Source: Ectocarpus siliculosus
Lineage: Eukaryota > Sar > Phaeophyceae > Ectocarpales > Ectocarpaceae
Direction of reading: 5' to 3'
NCBI GenBank assembly: GCA_000310025.1
Contig: FN649731.1
Span: 1,494,782-1,554,550, forward strand
DNA: 59,769 nt
Shown here in pieces: positions 33,701 to 44,184 of the stretch (positions are counted from its first letter, which is position 1; each line of letters starts with the position of its first letter). The position numbers were made by a program, and so were the translations under genes. Under the pieces are notes generated by a model. It did not search any database, was not told where the DNA came from, and saw only the letters and a list, made by a program, of their open reading frames with translations.

Positions 33701-36232
33701 CGGCCCCTCATCCTCACCCCCCACCCCTGCCGCCTCCTGAGCCCCCGGCGCCGACACGGCGCTAGCAGCGTCCCCCCCCGCCTCTCCCCCTCCTCCGTCG
33801 GACTTCACCACCGCCCCCTCGGCGCCAGCCGCCCCGCCCGCGCCCGCAACATCCTTCGGCGTCACCGCGGCAGCCACCGCCGCCGCCGAGCCAGCATCGG
33901 CACTGCCAACGGCATCCCCGGACGTGCCCCCTTCTATACTCCGCGGCGAAGCGCTCTCCGGCCCCTCGTCGCCGCTTGCTTGCTGCTCAGCCCCTGCTAC
34001 CGCTACTACCGGCGGCTCCGCCGCCGCCGCCGCCCCCACGCTCTCCTCGGGCGCGGCACCGGCCGCCGACTGCTTCCCGAACCAGGCGTCGTCCGCCTTC
34101 TGATCGGCGGCCGACTTCTTCTTGTAGCGGTACGTGCGCCACTCGTCCTTGGACACCCACCGCCGTTTCTTGCTGCCGCTTTCCCCGGCGTCACCGCCGC
34201 CACCGGCGGCGGCGGCAGCGGCGTCTTCTTCCGAGCCAGGGGCTGACACAGAAACAGCCCCACCCGCTGCTTTTTCCGGTCCTGGCGCCGGCTTCCCGCC
34301 GGACTTCTTGAGGTCGATCGAGGCCTTCACCCTCTTGCGGACCTCCTTCAGCTGCCGCCCCTTGGTGCTGGCGTAGTTGTGGAAGCTGTGCGTGCCCACG
34401 AAGAGCTTGAGGAGCTCGCGGAACTTGCCCAGGGCTTCGTCGTCAGGCAGGAGCTCCCTCGGCAGGTAGTACGTGTACTCCCTTCAAAGTAGCAGGGCGT
34501 GCGAGAAAGGCGGGTAGGTGAAACACAAAGCACCCAACACCAAAAAAAGTTGACAGGAAGTCAGAACCGCTGTTGCGGCAACAACAACATCTGTCGGGCA
34601 GCAAAGTCGAGAAACGTACGTATGGAGGACAGCAACAAAAAAGGCACCACACGCAAAGCAATACATCCATGAACGCGAGGAGGCAACAAGCACGCGCGTG
34701 GTGCGCGTTGTTACTGCTGTATCGATCCCTCACGGGATGCCCGCCTGATCCTCCTAGATCATACCTCAGCGTGCACTCCTCCCTCCCCCTGAACGACTTG
34801 GGCACCTTGGAGACGCTGAAGCACCGGATGTCGTCGGGGAGCTTCTCGTTGAGCTTGTCCTTGCCGTACTGCGACATGCCCGTCGCGGTGAAGGTCTCCT
34901 GGGGTAGGAGAAGCTTTGCCGCAGCCACGGTCTTGGACGCGTGCACTCCCTTGTCCGTACGGCTTGTCCTGTTGTGGTTGACATTGTACATGGTGGCAGG
35001 CGGGCGGTCGTGGTGGTGAAGAGAGGCCAAAGAAGTCTGGTCTAAGTTTTTGCGCTGCTGTTGAGGGATATGCCGTGACGACGATGAGAGGCTTGTGTGC
35101 GACCACTCGCTCTGCGAGGAATGGCGGCGTGACATTGGAGGTGTACTTCAAATGGTCCGTATTTACGTAGCCCTTATGTATGCTTAGGATGAACCTTTTT
35201 TCCCACCCAACGCAAACACAATCGGACATCGCGACGTGTGGACTCACAAACTTGTTCGTATTTACGTAGCCCTTATGTATGCATAGGATGAACCTTTTCC
35301 CCCACCCAACGCAAACACAGTCAGACATCGCGACGTGTGCGACTCACAAACTTGTTCTTCTTGACACCGACAACGAGGGCAGGCGCTCGTTTCGTTGCCA
35401 GCTCGCAAAGCTTGCTCGTGGCGTGAGCGTGCGAAGATGGTCATCGGGCATCGACTCACACGTGTCGGGCCAGCGGTTCGAGGCGGTATGCGAATTCTCG
35501 ATCCCGCCCTCAATGATAGCATGTGTCGTCGGCAGATGTTCCGCAAGCAACACAACCCGACCCACCACAATGAAAAAAACGCAATCGACACCATGATCGG
35601 AGTGCGCCCAAGCAGCAAGGGCAACGACCCACTCCGTCGTGTACATGTAGTCCGCTCGAACGCGGTGCAATAACGCGCGGTGCAATTCAACTTTTGAGCC
35701 TGCTCCTTCAAGAGAGCAAGCGAGATTAAGCTCACCTCCCCCAACCAATCTTGTTCAGGTCGCCGTAGTTGCTGTCGGCGATGGCACCCGCCTTCCACAG
35801 TGCGGTTTCGAGCTCGCCCTCGACGGTTCGCACGTTCTGCGCATCGGTGGATTGCTGCCAACCGTGGAACGCGGTCCCGACATATCCCACCACTATGGCA
35901 ACCTTTCTCTTCGTCGGCTTGCTCAGCTCGTTGCCGTCGGCGTCATAGAGCGTGGGCGGTGGCGGCGCCGGTGGAAGCTCCGGCCCGATCATCGGCGCTC
36001 TCGGCTTCCTAACTCCCGTCAACGATGTGCCGCCGCGTCTGCTGCTGCCGCTGCCGCAGCGGTTCAGCTGTAGTATCGAGAGACCTGCGGATTGAAGTAG
36101 TCGGTGTCTCTGCTGGGAAACTCTGGAGAGCATACAACTCGGCGGGACGTAGGCGTAGCCACGAACACAGCATCGGCCGACCAGCAGCGTCTTGATCGCG
36201 ATGAAGCGGGTGGCGCGGCCGTACAAGGTCAT
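30739..36232 (-). CDS. tRNA pseudouridine synthase, PUS1/TruA family
   Basis: Seven exons, all phase-consistent: 36232-35736, 34968-34765, 34481-33666, 32729-32621, 31939-31796, 31490-31268, 30911-30739; 721 residues. The enzyme isomerises uridine to pseudouridine in tRNA (and in PUS1 relatives other RNAs). Seen: RKVAIVVGYVGTAFHGWQ; the catalytic-loop motif RTDKGVHA with Asp at about residue 171; YYLPRELLPDDEAL; GTHSFHNY; IYRCEALDG; FVRIDIRGKAFVYNQIRLMI; FTRHTNALVLDPRDLG near the C-terminus. The N-terminus (MTLYGRATRFIAIKTLL...) is Arg-rich and acid-free, compatible with organelle import, unproven. An insertion of roughly 200 residues, rich in Ala, Gly, Ser and Glu, separates GTHSFHNY from IYRCEA; most family members have a short loop there. 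Shares a divergent promoter region with the REEP gene. Confidence 0.92.
32019..32093 (+). repeat. dispersed tRNA-like repeat F2, copy 1
   Basis: ACTGAAACTGACG, then CATTGGTCAGCCGGTTAGCG, CGGTCGATGCTAAC and an A-rich/(CA)n tail. The middle resembles the D-arm to anticodon region of a tRNA (TCAGCYGGTTAGAGCG type). In an intron of the pseudouridine synthase gene. Confidence 0.7.
32807..32855 (+). repeat. repeat F2, diverged copy 2
   Basis: TTTTCATTCGGCAGCACGCT then AGCGCGGCCGATGCTTG matches F2 with several changes; in another intron of the same gene. Confidence 0.5.
35157..35360 (+). repeat. 100-bp tandem duplication
   Basis: CGTATTTACGTAGCCC...CACAAACTTGTT occurs twice with exactly 100-bp spacing and few differences, in the first intron of the pseudouridine synthase gene. 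The high identity suggests a recent event. Confidence 0.9.
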
Positions 36233-36414
36233 GGGTGGTTGGTGGGAGGAGAGACATGCATGTCTATCCCATCACATGATCTCCGGAGGGCCACCCTATT
36301 ATAACCAATCTGCGAACCCCCATCCTCTTCGCTCTCCTCTGCACCTCCCACGGCTTGCACGACGGACAAACTAAACCATCACCTGCCACACCGTCACTTA
36401 ATGGCCTGAGCGCG
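36233..36414. promoter_or_regulatory. bidirectional promoter region
   Basis: Only 182 bp separate the start codons of two divergently transcribed genes. It contains CTATTATAACCAATC (36297-36311), a TATA-like and CCAAT-like combination. Confidence 0.6.
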
Positions 36415-39400
36415 ATGCCGAACTGGCTGGCGTCGGAGCTATGTATGGTGGCGTCCTTTTCCCTGGGAGCTTGGAAGGTGATAATCGAACAGCACCAGCA
36501 CGAGCGATTGTTTCGGTAGGTCTGCCCCCCCCCCTCTTTTCCATCATTCAAAACCGTTGGGATCTGTTCACGTCATCTCGTGCCCCCGCTGTTTCCCCGC
36601 TCTGGCCTGCCTTTGCCCTGCGCTGCGCACAGACCTTCAAGGTGCTCAAGCACGGCGGAACGGACTACAACCTTCTCAAAACCTGGTGCCTGCTGGGTCT
36701 TTTGCGAGTGTTTGAGGAGTACTTTGAGGTAAGGAGCAAAGAGGGAGATCAATCTGTCTTTTTGCTCGGTTCGCAGTTTCCCATCACACCGCGCAGCCAG
36801 CGGTGTTCTGTCTTTTGTGTATCATGTTTGGTGGGCCCAGTCATCGCCCCGTCCTGCCTCGCTGTCAGTGACTTCAACCCAGCGTCACTCCTCTGACTTC
36901 TGCGTACCCCTTGCTGTTTAGAGCGCGATCACGCGTCAGAGAGGAAGGTGGACGAGATCCCTCCTCGAGGGTAACATTTTCGATAACGACAGGACACGTT
37001 TCCAAGCAGAAATATGTGGAGTAGTCTACAGGCAGCTGCTGTTTAGCCGTTCAGGGTGCACAAGGCGACCACGCCAGCAACCTACGGTTGTCGGGTGCTT
37101 GTACCTACAGAGGGATTTTGATCGGGTAGTCTTTCTGTGCTTGCGTACTTTCTAGAAAGGGATATTGATTTTGTCCTTCGCTTTACACTATTTACAATTA
37201 TAGAAGTATTGTACGATTCAGTACAAGTCACGGAGAGCCCGCCGATTTGATGCGCAACCGTGTTTGAAGGTGACGCGATGTCCATGGCATGGCATCGTGA
37301 GTGTGCACCTCGCGGCAGCACTAACTGTGGGTTTCACAGCCGTAGCACATCTGCGTGCAAACGAACGGCATGGCACGTATGCAGTTTATTGCCCAGGGAT
37401 GTTCTACTATACTGCTGTTTACTTTCGGAAGTACTCCAAATCTCTTGCCAGGCTGTTACCAGATTTTTCCGCGGCTCCACTGCCATGCTTTCATTGCGAA
37501 TGGCTAGAGAATTGTACCCCCAGCCTACAGGGGGGGTTCAAAGCAAAGGGCAGAACCTCCCACTTCTCCGTCGCTAACCTTTAGACCTCCCCCCCCCCCC
37601 CCCCGGAAAATGAACCACGACACCCTAAGTTCTTGGTGTCATGGATACCGTTTTACTGGCTCGGCAAGTGCCTCGGCCTGGGGCTGCTCTACCTCCCCGG
37701 GGGAAACATACCTACCGTGGTTTTCGAGCGGGTGGTCGTCTGGGGCATGGACAACGCCCACCACATCCTGAACAACCTCGTCGTGCCCAACGTCGTCGAG
37801 TTTGCCGTCTCCCTCCCGTGGCGCGTGCTGCTGGTGCTGTTCCCCACGATGCCCGCGCCCTCTTCCGGAAGCGGCAGCGGCGCGGCGAAGAGGAAGAAGA
37901 AGAAGGCCGGGCGGGGAGAGGGGCTGCGGAAGAAGCAAGCGGCGACAGGAGGAGGCATTACCTCTCAGCTGCAGCACCTCAACACTCCGACCAAGAAACG
38001 TGCCGCCGAGTCGACGCCGAAGAGAGCGGCTTCGGCGGGGGCGCCGTCGACTCAGCAGCAGACGCCCCCCCTCCCGGCGCGCGGTAGTCCGTCCAAGACG
38101 ACACCGGTCGCCGCGAGGAACGGCGTCGCGAACGCCGGCTCGGATAGCAAGCACGGCGGCGGCGGCGCTTCGGCCCTCGTGGCGGAGCTTCTGGACGCGG
38201 ACGGTGGCACCGGAGCGGCATCACGCGCCGATGGTGCCGCTGCCATCGCAACGCCGGTGCCGTTCGGAGATGACATCGCCACCAGCCCCGAAAGCGGCGG
38301 CAGCGAGAGGCGTGGCGGCGGCGGGCGCCCGTCGCGAAGGAGATCGTTCGGGGAGATCATCCGGTCTGCGGTGACGGGAAACTCGGAGGTGCGCTTGCGG
38401 GACCACCTGTTCGACTTCAGCACCGCTTCCCCGGCCCCTCCCGTGCCCAGCGGCGGCGGCGGAGGCGTCACCAAGCCCGCGACGCGGGCGGCAAGCAAAG
38501 AACCGGTGGTCCCCAAGAAGGCGTCTTCGTCCGCCTCCACGACCCTACCGGCCGTCGTCAACGGCAATGGCAAACGGCGAGGGAGAGAGAAAGTGGCGGT
38601 GGATGGCGTCATCCCCGCTCGATCGAGGCACACGACGCGTCGACGGCCGTCCGAGTTCTCTGACCCCGCTGCTGATGGCGGCGGCGGTGGCGGTGACGAG
38701 GCGGGCGGAGGTGGGTCGAGCGATGTGTCAAGCAGGGTCGGTCGCGAGGGTGTCCGTCGCAGAAACGGCGGAGCCGGGGCCGGGGCGGCGGCGGGGGCGA
38801 CCGGGCGGGGGACGGTGCGGGAGAGGAAGAACGCCTCCTCCTCGTCGTTGTCTTCTTCGAGCGCTACTGCGGCTCCTGGCAGCAGCAGCAGCTCAGCCTC
38901 TCGCTCCGCCAGAACAACCGCAGACAGGAGGGGGGGCGCCGCGACGGCTGCTGTCGCACGCGGAGGGCCTAGGGGCACCAGCACGAGGGCTGGTGCGGAC
39001 GCCACGGCTTCTTCTTCTTCTTCTTCTGCTGCGGCGATCGCCGATTCCCGCGCGAAGCGGCTTGCGGAGTGGAGGAAAAAGCGGGCGGACAGGGCGAGGG
39101 AGGAGCACGCGGAGAAGTATCGCAGGAGCAATAATAATTTTGACGGCAGCGAGGGGGAGGGGTACGGGGCCACTCGAGGGGTCGGTGATGGTACCGGCCG
39201 GGGCGGCGGCAAGGAGGAATCTGTTGGAAGTGCTGGAGGCGGCGCCAGGACGAGAGCCAACGCCTCCGCGTCGGCGCCGGCGAACAGCCAAAGCCGGAGG
39301 TTCAGGCACGTGGAGAGGTTTCGTTCCGAGATGGCGAGCAACGGGTTCAGGGCCCCTCAGAATCCGCCGGAGGACGATGCAGCGGCAGCGGCAGGGGCGG

Positions 39401-39459
39401 GGGTTTCTCAGAGGCAGAGGCGTGTGCCCTGGGCGTCGAACGGAACGAGCCGCGGGTAG
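36415..39459 (+). CDS. TB2/DP1/HVA22 (REEP)-family membrane-shaping protein with long tail
   Basis: Exons 36415-36477, 36633-36728 and 37630-39459 (stop TAG), all joined in phase 0; 662 residues. Seen: MPNWLASELCMVASFSLGAW; TFKVLKHGG; YNLLKTWCLLGLLRVFEEYF; FLVSWIPFYWLGKC; LGLGLLYLPGGNIPTVVFER. This is the order of hydrophobic hairpin segments and the WxPFYxxxK signature of REEP/Yop1/HVA22 proteins, which curve ER tubule membranes. Another hydrophobic stretch (FAVSLPWRVLLVLFPTM) ends near residue 127. From about residue 130 on, the protein is Ala/Gly/Ser/Arg-rich low complexity with basic patches (AKRKKKKAGRG) and poly-Ser runs. Most relatives are 180-260 residues, so the ~530-residue tail is unusual. 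The first exon is inferred from its ATG, exact phase and family-like N-terminus. Confidence 0.85.
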
Positions 39460-42400
39460 CGCTGCACCGTTTTTCGTCGATTTCAGCGGTATAGCAGCAG
39501 GGGTTCGGGGGCGGGGGGGGGGGCTTGGTTTGGGAAGGGCGAGGGGATCACCAGCTGTTGGAATGTTGAACACGGTCCGTGGGGATTGGTGATAAAAGGG
39601 GAGTGGGTTGTATGTTGTTCTTCTTGTTCGCTCGTGTGTACAGCAGTGCTGAGGTGGTTAAGTTTCGCTTGTTGTTTGTGGTGCGCAATTTTGGTGCCAG
39701 GGTGCTTCGATTGAGGAAAAAGGGGGTTTCCGCTGTGGAAGCGGCTCTCGCTCGATCCGCGTTGAAATGAAACATGAAGAAATTATAGTTTTAATATAGG
39801 TGGTTCAGGCTTGTCTAGTGTTGGGAACGGCGGGACAGCTGAAGCACGTGCGTGAGCTGTTTGGCGTTGACCGAGGGCGATGGCTGAAACACGTGCATAA
39901 TCTGCACCATATCTATCTGTGCGACAAGCCGTTCGTCGGGCGCTTCGGTGTTCCTGGCTACATACACATGGTAGCGCTTCGGTGTTCCCAATTGAAAGAT
40001 GCACATGTTGCAGTTCGTCTGCGTTAAGAACGTTGTATGCCCTTGTTATGCGTTTGACTGGGAGGTGAAAGCCCTGGCTGGGGTTGTTGTGTTTTGCTGT
40101 GAAAATGTGTATGTAGGAGGCTTCGGGTGTGTTGCGTACGTAGGGCAAGCGCTCCGCGTGGTCGGTGTTTTCTACTTGTGTTGCAAAAAATGGGAGAAAT
40201 CGCCCCGTGCGCGTGTCGTTGAGGGATGGGGATGCTACTCTTCTTGGGTCGCGTTTGGGTGTTGTAACAAAAAAGTATTGAAAGCAACAAAGGTCCTCTG
40301 TGTCTGCGTGGCGTGAGATGTTGCCGGTTTTTTTTTTGTTCTGCACGACATTGTCGCAAACCGCATGCGGTGTTGGTGGAATCACCGCTCTACTTGTGTC
40401 CGTTTTCTACGTTGATTTTGCGAACAGAAACATGCGCTTTTGTCAATCCAATGTTCACGTTGCCACCAGCTTATTTCGTTTTCCTACTGTAGATACGTAC
40501 GGCAGTTTTTCTTGCCTGTTTGGTCGTGCAGTCAGCAGTTGAATGAGGTTGTTGAAAGTGAGAGCGTACCGCCGCGCCCCCTCACCCCCCTCTATGCGTT
40601 TGGATGCACTGATGGCTATACACCGAACGACACAGGGTCATCTACCCCTTCGGAGCAGTCAATCGCCAAGAAGACCGTTCTACCTCACGCATTTCTGCAG
40701 TTTTGTAGATCATGCTTTGCACGACCGCGTAAAGGTGGTGGTATCATCACCAGCGTACGGTATCTCTTTGCAGCTTCATTACCACTCGGGTGTCCTTCGT
40801 TCAAGTTCACGTGAAGTGGGTGCGGTAAGAATGGGACGAGAGCATCCTCACACCCGGCGGGGGGGGTACATATATATTAATATACATCCTCAAAACATGA
40901 CGCCGCGTTTTTATGTTGGTTTTTCTTTTGTCATTTTATTTTTCGTCCCCAAAACCCGAAAAAAAAGAGAAATGAAAAAACTAAACATACCGATTGCGCG
41001 TGCTACGGAAGAAAACACCCTGCGCTAAACACCTACGATATAACCTAGTAGCTACCTGTCCTCTGATGAATCCATGAATAGTACTGCTGCTGCTGCTCTG
41101 CTTCGAAATACTCCAGAACGTACAACATACCATATTCTGTGAAAAAAAAATAGTCCTGTAACCAAGATATTTGTACCTACCTAACCCAACGAACAGCATT
41201 TCTCCTGAAGGTGTGGGGTAGTAGGCCCGGAATGAAGTATTTTTCTTGCATATTTATTTAGGGGGGGCGTATGGAAGAACGAACGCCGTACGGGGATGTT
41301 TGAAGTATATACTGAGCAGAGGTTGGACGGCTTGAGGATAACAACAAGATGCAACCCAACCTTTTACACCGATATGTATGTGATCGATCTCTGCCCAAAG
41401 CCTGGGTGACAAAACACAGAGACTACATGTACCAATCACTTATAACGAACAGGACGAAAAGTTACATGCCGCAGTTGGCCTGATGAGGAGTCAGTGCTTT
41501 TGTCGACGCATCGACAAGCAAGATAGATACTGCTGTATTTGTAGCCCCAAACAGTCAGAGTTCTCGCAGTAGGTGACATGCCGGACAAGGAGCGCGGATA
41601 GACCAACAGAGCCAACCTCTCCCGGTTGCGGCCCGCGAGGCCTACGCATTGACTCGGTAATCAATCATGAACAGCTCTCTCTGCTGCATGACATGATCTG
41701 ATGGATCATGTGGGCTGCTGCTAGCTGCGTACCATGCAACATCTACCCCAAAAGTAGATGAACAATGAATGTGCGGAGCCCCCGCGTAAGAAAAAAAAAT
41801 GTCATGTGTGTGTGTGTGTGTCTTGGCAGTTGCCAGAGAGGGAAGGAGGTGCCCTAACTACGCAGCACAGGGGACGTGGCCGCGAAAAAGAGGTGGGCAG
41901 AGAGAACTGATCACCAGTCAGTGTAGATGTCATCGCCGCCGTCGCTTCACATTCGCAGAGTCTCTGAAGCACGAGAGAGCTTTGTCCGATGCATCATGAT
42001 GTTGCCCTTCATCGTGTCCCTCACTTCGTCCGCAAAAAGAGACGACGTTGTTTGGGTTGTTGAGGACTGAGGACAGACAGACAGACGGGGGTGAATTAGC
42101 CGAGCACGGGACGCCTGGCACAGCCACCCGACACCTCGGTCTGACGGAACGGTAGCAACGGCAGGCGTTCGTTAGGAACCTCACGGCCTTCTTGGTTAGC
42201 TAGATGATTCCTTTGCGGACGGTGAGATTCGTATGTTCCACCCGTACACTACTCCGAGTTTTATCGAGTTTGAGGGAAGGTCCGCCTTTGAAGGTAAAGT
42301 GCCAGCACAGCAGCAGCAGCGCCTCTCGGCGACATGACCGAAAGCATGGTTCCCACCCCTTATCTTCACGGGCCGCGGGTGCGCTGATCAAAGCTTCATC

Positions 42401-42804
42401 CCCTCCCCGTATGATTGCGCGAAGCAGCTCTGCGGCGGCAGCCAAGCCCGTTTCCGGCAGACTAACCAATATACGTCAAGAGAGGGTGGGGCGACTTCAA
42501 CCCCCAACCCGCCGCGTCTGTCAGCGAGGAAGAAATAACGAGGGTGAGGTTGAGGATTGAGGAGTTACCCGCGACTTTCAGAATTTTCCATGCAGCAGGC
42601 AGCGGTGCAGCAGTTGTGCTATTTTTTGATAGGCCCGCGTTTAATTGCTGCTCCACTTCTATTAGTCGAGCCACACCAAAGGTAGTGGAGTCATCTGGGG
42701 CCCGCACTGCTGTTTCACACGGTGGGAAAGGTGACGAAAGGATGTTGATTTCTCCGCATGTTATGCCCGAGGGATTTGGTAACAACACCTTGTACTAATA
42801 CTGC

Positions 42805-42866
42805 GTTCGACTGTGGGTATATCTCGAATGGGTAGTCTTTCTGTGTGTTTTTTTATTATTCCTTAA
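42805..42866 (+). repeat. dispersed repeat F4, copy 2
   Basis: Nearly identical to 12964-13026 in the intron of gene A; flanks do not match. Confidence 0.8.
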
Positions 42867-43246
42867 TACTGCAAGTGCTAGATGCGGACTCATGCGGCAA
42901 ACGCAACGTTCGTTCGTCGCCCGGGCTTTGCCTGACGGCGGGTGTGTACGCCACACGCATCACGGGGGCGATGAGGCGGCCTCTCTCGGACAAAAGAGCC
43001 GCTGCGCCACCGCGTGTGCTAAAGTCAGGCCTACATCCGGCAATAGTCAGTACTACTCCAGTAAAAAGACTGGACTACGAAACTGGCGTCTTTCTCGAAG
43101 TGCGCTCTGAACATCGGTGTATCTGCTTCGAGAGCGGACGCAACGGCTGGCTTATCTGTCCACCCTTGCTGGCTCGCACGGGGAGCACGGCGGGGGAGCT
43201 TGAGCGCGTGCGTGCCATCGCGGCTGTCCCAGGGTCCAGTGCTGTC

Positions 43247-43284
<38 letters not shown>

Positions 43285-43665
43285 GTGAAGATTACCGCCC
43301 ATTTCTTCCTTCGGTTGAAGCAGGCGGGCACTGATTTGGCACTGCAGTTAGAGAGGTCGCACTGAGGGATATTCGCCCTGGGTGGTGCGCACGGTCTAAC
43401 CAACGGGTCGTGTAGGACTTTGCCCCCAAGCCTCTAGTCGTTCATGTGACGCTGCAAGCAGACTCAGCTTTTTGCACAACAGGCTGCGCAAACCAAAGCG
43501 CTAGACTTGCAGCAGCGGCAGGGTTTTCATGTTTTCCGAGCAAGCTACTACGTAAAACAGCAAGAACGGTGGGATGAGGCGGGGGCACTGTACACTGCCG
43601 GGATGTTACTGCTGCCGATGGCCCCTTGTTGAAAGGCGAAGAGGCTGTGCATGACATGGACTTAA

Positions 43666-43729
43666 CGAAAGAGGCGGAGAGATGGCATCCCCCCCCCCCT
43701 AGACCGTCTTTCAGTGCTCGGTTGCTGGG
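43666..43729 (-). repeat. repeat F3, distant copy
   Basis: GAAAGAGGCGGAGAGATGGC, a C run, CTAGACCGTCTTTCAG and TCGGTTGCT correspond to the complement of the F3 unit clustered at 2.9-3.7 kb. Confidence 0.65.
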
Positions 43730-44023
43730 AAAGAGAAGGCTGCGGTCTCTAAGAAAGGTGTCACGTGTCCCCTGGGATGAGGAGCGGGTGGAGATATTCG
43801 TAAACCGACGCCATGCCGAAAGACGACACCCCCCCCCCCCAAAAAAAAACACCTTATAAATGTCGAACTAATTCCACGTTGTGCTGCTTTGTTCCTCCAC
43901 TCTTTGCGGCTACCCACGACACCTTGTCTTCCATCTTGGTTGTTTACAGCAGTGGTTTTCGCAGGATCGAGTATTTCCAAACCCGGCGGAAAGCGGGAAG
44001 CGGGGGGGGGGGGGGGGGGGGCC

Positions 44024-44123
44024 NNNNNNNNNNNNNNNNNNNNNNNNNNNNNNNNNNNNNNNNNNNNNNNNNNNNNNNNNNNNNNNNNNNNNNNNNNNNN
44101 NNNNNNNNNNNNNNNNNNNNNNN
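44024..44123. other. assembly gap (100 N)
   Basis: Exactly 100 N between poly-G tracts, just 61 bp upstream of the start codon of the RING gene, so its promoter may be incomplete here. Confidence 0.99.
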
Positions 44124-44184
44124 GGGGGGGGGGGGCAGGGCGGGGGGTGCTGTTTGACCTTTTGGAGACGAGCGGGAATCTAAA

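Larger units (their letters stand above)
39460..44184. other. intergenic region with repeats and gap
   Basis: No confident gene. It holds F4 copy 2, an F3 copy and the second N gap. Reading frames at 42200-42800 (minus) and 42845-43288 (plus, ending in a (GCT)n-encoded Ala run) are not recognisable. Confidence 0.5.

Noticed and set aside
38052-39341. 429-codon minus-strand open frame
   Set aside because: Antisense to the tail exon of the REEP-family gene; same low-complexity cause.
42845-43288. 147-codon plus-strand frame ending in an Ala run
   Set aside because: Starts within the F4 repeat, ends in a (GCT)n tract and resembles no family.
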